Source: Phoronis pallida (taxonomy: Eukaryota; Phoronida; Phoronidae). From it: a DNA stretch of 14,255 nt. Positions 9,794 through 14,255 of the stretch are shown here, in pieces. The notes beneath the pieces were generated by a model that made no database searches, was not told where the DNA came from, and saw only the letters and a list, made by a program, of their open reading frames with translations. Both the position numbers and the translations under genes were made by a program. Positions within the stretch are counted from its first letter, which is position 1. Each line of letters starts with the position of its first letter. Location of the stretch: NCBI GenBank assembly GCA_028565715.1, contig JAOXYC010085558.1, positions 1 to 14,255 on the forward strand, in the 5' to 3' direction.

Positions 9794-10239
9794 AGGTACA
9801 GGCACAGATGGTTGGTAATGTTATCATTATGTTAGAAAAAACAATTTTTGGAAAAAAATATTTTTGATATTTTGATCCAATCTGTGATGTCATCGACAGG
9901 TCAGTCATAACTAAACACATTGGAAAAATATATTTCTCTCAAATTATTTCAAGATTTGAATTCCAAACAAGAAAATTGCCAAATATATGTATAGTTTGGA
10001 TCCCTTCATTAAACATATTTGGCGATATTCTTGTTTGGAATTCAAATTTTGCAATTATTTGAGAAAAAAATATTTTTTCAATGTGTTTAGTTATGACAGG
10101 AAGTACTTTGACATGTCGATGACATCACAGATTGGACCAAAATATCAAAAATATTTGTTTCACTAAAGTTATTTTTTCTGGCATAATGACAACATTATAA
10201 ACCATCCTAAAGGACATCTAGAAATAGTTGCCTGTACCT
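9794..10239. mobile_element. TTAA-flanked foldback MITE, copy B (446 bp)
   Basis: Same family as the element at 4262-4732. It starts AGGTACAGGCA and ends TGCCTGTACCT, flanked by TTAA at 9790-9793 and 10240-10243. The arms are near-complementary along their length, including TTTTTGATATTTTG, CTGTGATGTCATCGACA and TTGAATTCCAAACAAGAA. The left arm lacks about 20 bases just inside the terminus that the right arm keeps (the segment 10210-10229), so this copy has a small deletion. It has no coding capacity. The arms resemble each other more closely than in copy A, suggesting a younger copy; that is a visual impression, not a computed divergence. Confidence 0.86.
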
Positions 10240-10243
10240 TTAA

Positions 10244-10730
10244 CGCAACGTAAAGCCGCCATATTGAAAAAGTTTCGAAACTCGGTTGCCCTAATTAAAT
10301 CACAATTTTTCGTCTTCAAACCCGTTTGTTCGAGTACTAGATACACCTAAGATACTACTTTCATAAAATCATCTAAATGTTAGTTTGAGTAAGGCGAAAA
10401 AAATAGATACGGAAAGCATTTACGTAGAGGCTCGATTTCCACGTGTTTCTTGCCCGTAGCACGATACCCGTAACGTAGTATACCACGTGACCGTGACGTC
10501 ATCAGACGATACGTACGTTTTTCGCCCGCAAAAACGTAGTGCTGAAAGTGTCTGAATAAAGCCGGTCATGCAGAAGTACCAGGATGAACTTCTGGACGTT
10601 TCTGCACAACTAATTTGATAAAACGAATCAAATATTTTCCCAAGTCGTGTTCAGACTTCAGCTTGTTCCATGCATTTGAATGCATATTGATGGCGTACCT
10701 GAAGCGTTTTCATTCTTTTCACAAATACAG
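10244..10730 (+). promoter_or_regulatory. CpG-containing stretch with CACGTG and CRE-like motifs upstream of the MAM exon; role unproven
   Basis: Two CACGTG E-boxes (10440-10445, 10484-10489) and a perfect CRE palindrome TGACGTCA (10494-10501) lie in a locally CpG-rich patch about 230 bases before the MAM exon. A hairpin at 10569-10606 pairs TGCAGAA with TTCTGCA and CCAG with CTGG. As the MAM exon starts mid-domain, this is most likely intronic; an enhancer or repeat origin cannot be separated from chance. Confidence 0.25.
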
Positions 10731-10875
10731 GTAGGGTTCATAGGTGTCGTTGGTGACGGGTTCTTGGGCGACTATGCCATTGATGACGTAACGATATCCG
10801 ATTGCGAGGAATTGAAAAAGCATGTTACACTGTCTATTTCGGATCCAATTGTGACGACACTGAAAGCAAACAATG
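10731..10875 (+). CDS. Internal exon: C-terminal end of a MAM domain plus linker (extracellular MAM-CUB protein, partial)
   Basis: The exon reads in frame as 48 complete codons plus one base. Residues 1-25 match the end of a MAM domain: the core GDGFLGDYAIDDVTISDC has the acidic IDDV element and the closing family cysteine at residue 25. MAM domains are extracellular adhesion modules of about 160 residues, so only the last sixth is here. Residues 26-48 are a linker into the following CUB domain. The start is set by a pyrimidine-rich acceptor ending in ACAG at 10730, and an in-frame stop at 10677-10679 rules out a much longer upstream extension. The donor GTGGGT starts at 10876, giving phase 0 in and phase 1 out. 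The bases just before the exon (10714-10730) could be read as coding, but they form the polypyrimidine tract. Earlier MAM exons were not found. The domain call is strong; the exact donor is good but not certain. Confidence 0.83.
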
Positions 10876-11373
10876 GTGGGTATTATTATCGTCATGTGAA
10901 CAACGTGTTTTTATGAACAAACCCCTTAGTTTCATTCATTCTCACAATCGTTATGCAACTACACTTAGCATTCAAAAAGTAAACCTACCGGTACATATCT
11001 AATTTGAAATGCAAACATTCTTTATTAAATGTATATGCAGTGTTCCAAAAGTGATGGACTACCCGGGGCGGTATCCGAACCCTGAGGATCCGAACCCCCA
11101 ACCTTTCGATTATGAATCCGAAGCTCTACTTACAGAGCAAAACCGCCTTACTTGGTCAGATAAATTGTTTTTAGCATGATGAAGCTTTAGAACTCTGAGA
11201 GAGATGTAAACCCAAATGTTACGACAATCTAAAATAGTAATGCCTTGTCTCGATAATAATGGAGGAAGAGAGAAAACATGTGATATTGCTTGAAGAGGCG
11301 TTTACCAATTTCATATCCTTTTATTGACATTATATACATGTATGTTGTCTTACTAGTGGCATTTCTGTTTAAG
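10876..11373 (+). other. Intron between MAM exon and CUB1 (phase 1)
   Basis: This 498-base intron has GT at 10876 and AG at 11372-11373. It splits a glycine codon, and both sides join in frame. It holds the minus-strand tRNA-like remnant at 11067-11148; nothing else in it looks coding. Confidence 0.8.
11067..11148 (-). repeat. tRNA-derived remnant (CAT anticodon position), pseudogene or SINE head
   Basis: Read on the minus strand it has tRNA order. GGCGGT (11142-11147) pairs with ACCGCC (11067-11072) as an acceptor stem. A D-stem GCTC/GAGC and a TTCATAA anticodon loop with CAT follow, then a box-B match GGTTCGGATCC (11086-11096). The anticodon stem (TCGGA against TCGAA) is one base short of pairing, consistent with a single-base deletion. 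ATCCGAACCC occurs twice 15 bases apart, so the T-arm is partly duplicated before the acceptor stem. It is therefore not a working tRNA. It sits in the first intron, opposite to the gene. Confidence 0.65.
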
Positions 11374-11516
11374 GTGAATTAACGAGTCCAGGATATCCAT
11401 TTCGGAGCTACCCACCGAATATCAACATCACGTGGTGGATTGTACCAGAATCCGGGTCTGAGTTGACTCTGGAATTTGGAGGGTTTAAGACGGAGCCGAA
11501 GTATGATGTCGTTTCC
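11374..11516 (+). CDS. Internal exon: first half of CUB domain 1
   Basis: Two bases complete the glycine codon split with the MAM exon, followed by 47 codons. The peptide has the opening CUB pattern, LTSPGYP at residues 2-8, then the beta-strand motif ITWWIVPE (18-25), the hydrophobic LTLEFGGF (30-37) and KYD (42-44). CUB domains are extracellular beta-sandwiches of about 110 residues that mediate protein binding. E40 and D44 occupy two of the acidic positions used by calcium-binding CUB domains. Asn17 lies in a sequon (N-I-T), consistent with secretion. The usual cysteine before the conserved Trp is isoleucine here, and the exon has no cysteine at all. The acceptor is TTTAAG ending at 11373; the donor GTAAGT at 11517 is a near-perfect consensus. 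Phase is 1 in, 0 out. Confidence 0.88.
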
Positions 11517-12179
11517 GTAAGTACCAAACATCTCACACGTGGCTGTTTATAGAACTATTTTATAAAAAGAGGCTTTTTGAATGAACCGATTCGTCAAAAA
11601 TTGGCATAAAACGAGTGAACATTCCAAGAGCCTGCATGGTTTCTCTTTTCATGGTGTTATCTTTTATCAAGAATATGTCTCTTTTAAATAAGCTGTTTGT
11701 GTATTACCACTCCAAAGACTGTTAGTTGCTAATTCGCTTCATCACTTTGAATAAACATCTGACCTTTAAGTATCAACCCGAACACAATCACGATGTTTTA
11801 TAGCGATCAAAACCTTGATCGCTTTACTGCTAAATACGTGTACGAAAATAGGCGGGAAAGCTAGACTAAGGCCAAAAAATACTTGGTCAAGATTACAGTA
11901 CACACAGATTACTTCCTGTCCTATCCCACAATGCGACATTTTGATCACTATTTCTCGCTCCGACGCGACAATAAAGATACTGTCTCCTCCACGTTCGCCG
12001 CGATCTGGCTTAGAAATTCAACTCAACTAGAAAATTTGTCTATGAGTCAGTGATAAACATGACTAACGCTTGCATCTTATTAAAAAAGTTGTACCGGTTT
12101 GTCGTTTTGAAAGCTACCACTACGAGCGCTTACTGACTCTATGGTATATGTAGCAATAATAATTCAGTGTACTATACGC

Positions 12180-12250
12180 CCATGCCGTGGCTTGTAGTGA
12201 GATTCCCCGCCTGACAACAGGGGGGTCTGGGTTCAATTCCTGCAGGCGAG
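12180..12250 (+). repeat. tRNA-like remnant with box A- and box B-like motifs
   Basis: GTGGCTTGTAGTGAG (12187-12201) resembles box A, and GGTTCAATTCC (12230-12240) fits box B well. A CCTG/CAGG pairing lies between them, where an anticodon arm would be. A short T run follows (12254-12259), as in Pol III termination. The acceptor and T stems are poorly paired, so a pseudogene or SINE head is likelier than a gene. Confidence 0.5.
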
Positions 12251-12338
12251 ATATTTTTTAGTTTTTTTTTACAGACGATATGCCGGAATTTTGTAATTAA
12301 AAAAAAATGACTTACCATTTAATTCCGTCTTGCAAACA

Positions 12339-12400
12339 TTTTTTTTTCTCATTGATTAATTTAATCATTTTAATTTTTTTTCTCATTGATTAATTTAATC
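12339..12400 (+). repeat. Direct duplication of 27 bases
   Basis: TTTTTCTCATTGATTAATTT followed by AATC occurs at 12339-12366 and again at 12374-12400, separated by about 7 bases, inside the CUB1 intron. This is typical of a local slippage duplication. Confidence 0.8.
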
Positions 12401-12491
12401 TTGATCATGGATAAAAGTTTTGGTCGCAAACAAGGCAGTGCCTTAGTATAATATTACAGAGAACACCGATGAGGTCAAATTCGTTTTGTAG

Positions 12492-12663
12492 ATTTATGAT
12501 CGGGCTCATGGGACGAGGCGCAACATTGCTCAGTATTCTGGCGCGCACCAAAATGTAACGTCGTTGGAAACACACAGCAATGTAATAGAAGTAGTGTTTA
12601 CCTCTGATGGAAGTGATGAACGTGACGGATTTCTGATTGGCTGGCGTCCAACTTCATCACTAG
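12492..12663 (+). CDS. Internal exon: second half of CUB domain 1
   Basis: The exon gives 57 codons plus one base and continues directly from the previous exon. It opens with IYD (residues 1-3), whose aspartate is the third acidic calcium-site position of calcium-binding CUB domains. It continues through QYSG (14-17), a second glycosylation sequon N21-V-T, and the diagnostic closing block VVFTSDGS followed by DGFLIGW (34-51). Together with the preceding exon the domain is about 105 residues, the normal CUB size. The cysteine expected in the YCG-like motif is serine here, so CUB1 retains none of the four canonical cysteines. The acceptor TTTTGTAG ends at 12491, where the TAG would otherwise be an in-frame stop; the donor GTGAGT starts at 12664. 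Phase is 0 in, 1 out, which makes the whole CUB1 a symmetric phase 1-1 module. Confidence 0.88.
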
Positions 12664-13159
12664 GTGAGTGGTCTCCCTTTGTACATTTGACTGACGAGAA
12701 ATGTTTAACATTGACAATCTAATTGCAAAACGGAACCTACTGATTTTGTCGAATTTGGTTCGATATTGCCAATGGTGTTTCGATGTATCTGAAAAGATCG
12801 ATGCTTCAAGTATCACAATACGTGTAGCTTCGTGAGAAATTGAAAATCATGCCAACATGAGTTTGATTTAACTTGTCTCTAGATCCCAGAAATTGTCTAC
12901 TTCTTCATTGGAATTGATGTTGCCGCCAGTAACGTCGTTTATGATGTTCCTTTCCCAGAAATCTCGCTGTCATTTGTCATCTCTCACAATATAAGCCACT
13001 GGATTGATCTAGTCATACATTGCAACTAACTCTTCATGCTACCGTGTGCTATACGTTTGAATTTAAAGACGAATTTGTTCACTGTACTTCTTTTAAATGA
13101 AAAAAAACATTTATATTGATAGGCTATCTTGTGCAGTATGTATGTTTGTTTCTGTACAG
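12664..13159 (+). other. Intron between CUB1 and CUB2 (phase 1)
   Basis: This 496-base intron has a GTGAGT donor and a TTTCTGTACAG acceptor. The reading frame joins exactly across it, so no hidden exon is needed. I see no repeat or RNA gene in it. Confidence 0.82.
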
Positions 13160-13335
13160 AAGACCCCTCCGAACACCGTTACAAGGGATCGGGTATTCTA
13201 ACAAGCCCTTACTACCCGTCATATTATTCAGATGATACATATGTCTATTGGACAATCGAAGAACTAAACAGTATTTATCTATACTTCGAGAAATTTGAAA
13301 CACAAGTGACATACCAAGGTTCAGACAACTTGGAG
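13160..13335 (+). CDS. Internal exon: first half of CUB domain 2 (rest not in window)
   Basis: Two bases complete a glutamate codon split with the previous exon; 58 codons follow. The peptide has the CUB opening GILTSPYYPSYY (residues 11-22), the Trp strand VYWTIEEL (28-35), the IYLYFEKFE strand (38-46) and SDNLE (54-58), where the usual YDyLE pattern is expected. E46 and D55 are candidate calcium ligands by position. There is no cysteine; the one before the conserved Trp is replaced by valine. The acceptor CTGTACAG ends at 13159 and the donor GTGAGT starts at 13336, giving phase 1 in, 0 out, the same layout and length range as the first exon of CUB1. This suggests tandem duplication of the two-exon module. 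The matching second half was not found before the window ends, so the gene continues beyond 14255. Confidence 0.86.
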
Positions 13336-13789
13336 GTGAGTCATTTAAAGTTGTGATGATATGCGTAAGCACGGTCGTCTGGCATGGCAGTTGAGAGACA
13401 TGGTTTCAGGTCTCTTGGAAGCAGTGTGATTACGGTTGTGCAGGCGTGCAAAATTAAACCCGATGACATCGAACAAAATGAGAGATCGCAACGTCAATCG
13501 ATTAATGTCGTTTTTTTATTCAAAGAGGTTTACAATATTAACTTAGACATTAAATGCCCACGAGAAGCCAATTTTAAACGGCATACACAGACCTAATATT
13601 CACACTTGATTATTGTGTAACCATACTAAGGGAAGCCATTCAGATAAACAAAGAAACCTGTGTTCTTAACACCCATGTCAACTCACAAAGCCTTGTCGAG
13701 GTTGCATTAATTTGTTGTTGCTTTGCCAATCCTAGTTTTTTATATTCAGTTACCCCTGTGTATTCTCATTTCCACTGTTACGTTCAGCC
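13336..13789 (+). other. Probable start of the intron following the CUB2 first exon
   Basis: It begins with the GTGAGT donor. I searched for the second CUB half (an FTSDGS...GF-like closing block) and did not find it here. The 70-residue frame at 13384-13596 has no CUB or other recognisable pattern and is treated as non-coding. The interval leads into a LINE fragment, consistent with intronic sequence. Confidence 0.55.
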
Positions 13790-14126
13790 ACAGGGCTTGG
13801 CGCACGATACAATGTCAATGTTGAACCATGTTAATAATATTTTGAAATCGTGCTACAACCAGCTAAGGTATTTGTCATCTACCAGACATTATCTTACCAC
13901 ACAAGCTGCTGAGACACTTGTTCATGCATTTATCCCTCCAAGATTGGATGGTATCAATTATATATTGTTTGGTGTACCTGAAATCCAAAGTAGTGCTGCC
14001 AGACTAATTCTACGTCTACGGAAATACGACCACATAACTGAGGTGCTAAAGAAACTCCATTTGCTGCCAATTACATTTAGAATTGATTTTAAAATTATAA
14101 TTTTAGTATTTTCTTCCAGTGAGTAG
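13790..14126 (+). mobile_element. Non-LTR retrotransposon (CR1/L2-like) fragment: C-terminal end of a reverse transcriptase, decayed
   Basis: The frame ending at the TAG at 14124-14126 shows the pattern that closes the reverse transcriptase region of CR1/L2/jockey-like LINEs: a HVNNI...KSC...LR helix, YLTTQAAETLVHAFI, a degenerate SRLDYCN-like PRLDGIN, YILFGVP, AARLI, then YDHITEVLKKLHLLPI and FKIIILVF. These elements copy their own RNA into DNA at a nick. The usual segment of about nine residues between the GVP and AARLI motifs (the KLQ..QN region) is missing, so there is an internal deletion. Upstream, a GLGA-like stretch lies in a different frame, implying a frameshift near 13800. The catalytic FADD box and endonuclease are absent, and the protein stops just after LVF. 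The fragment is truncated at both ends, non-functional, and in the same orientation as the CUB gene, probably within its intron. Clade assignment is tentative. Confidence 0.8.
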
Positions 14127-14255
14127 CGTACTGATAAATAAAATAAAAACAACGACCGTTTTTAACTTAAAATATCCTATCTTAGTTGCATGGTCACAGG
14201 TATGAATGACTGTTGGCGCCAAAATCTGTTGATAACAAAACGTGATGACGTAGAC

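Larger units (their letters stand above)
11517..12491 (+). other. Intron within CUB1 (phase 0)
   Basis: This 975-base intron splits CUB1 between the KYD motif and the IYD motif. It contains a plus-strand tRNA-like remnant (12180-12250) and a 27-nt direct duplication (12339-12400). Short frames at 11766-12030 on both strands have no domain signal and are read as chance. Confidence 0.82.

Noticed and set aside
11067-11148. Functional elongator tRNA-Met gene on the minus strand
   Set aside because: The anticodon stem does not pair properly and the T-arm is partly duplicated, so it is a remnant.
13384-13596. A 70-codon frame considered as the missing half of CUB2
   Set aside because: It lacks the aspartate-glycine, FTSDGS-like and GF positions expected there.

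Overview
This looks like eukaryotic, animal genomic DNA, most likely from an invertebrate. It is AT-rich, has no bacterial-style gene packing, and has GT-AG introns of about 0.5 to 1 kb. It carries extracellular MAM and CUB domain exons, tRNA-derived repeat remnants, TTAA-flanked non-autonomous DNA transposons and a decayed non-LTR retrotransposon piece. The sequence does not identify the species; a marine invertebrate is a guess from repeat style and domain content.

The only supported protein-coding gene lies on the + strand in the last 4 kb. Four internal exons (10731-10875, 11374-11516, 12492-12663, 13160-13335) join without a frame break: 636 nt, exactly 212 codons. They encode the end of a MAM domain, one complete CUB domain and the first half of a second CUB domain. 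Intron phases are 0 (before the first), 1, 0, 1, 0. CUB1 is therefore a symmetric 1-1 module with an internal phase-0 intron, and CUB2 repeats the layout. Neither CUB part contains a cysteine, although the acidic residues typical of calcium-binding CUB domains remain in CUB1. Earlier MAM exons and the rest of CUB2 were not found and should lie outside the window or be unrecognised.

The first 10.5 kb has no convincing coding exon. Its short open frames have no recognisable domains, and several coincide with inverted repeats or simple repeats. It is a repeat-built region: an inverted-repeat pair 7.2 kb apart (30-140 and 7168-7249); a small TIR element (893-1126); a 520-bp TTAA-flanked TIR element (2263-2782); an imperfect inverted repeat (3192-3503); a GAT-type microsatellite (3799-3991); two copies of a TTAA-flanked foldback MITE (4262-4732 and 9794-10239); and several strong hairpins (507-574, 2396-2457, 9138-9248).

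The introns and 3' flank of the CUB gene contain two tRNA-like remnants (11067-11148 minus, 12180-12250 plus), a 27-nt direct duplication and, after the last visible exon, the C-terminal end of a CR1/L2-like reverse transcriptase with an internal deletion and a premature end. I found no dramatically new system. The best leads are the cysteine-less CUB architecture and the TTAA foldback MITE family.
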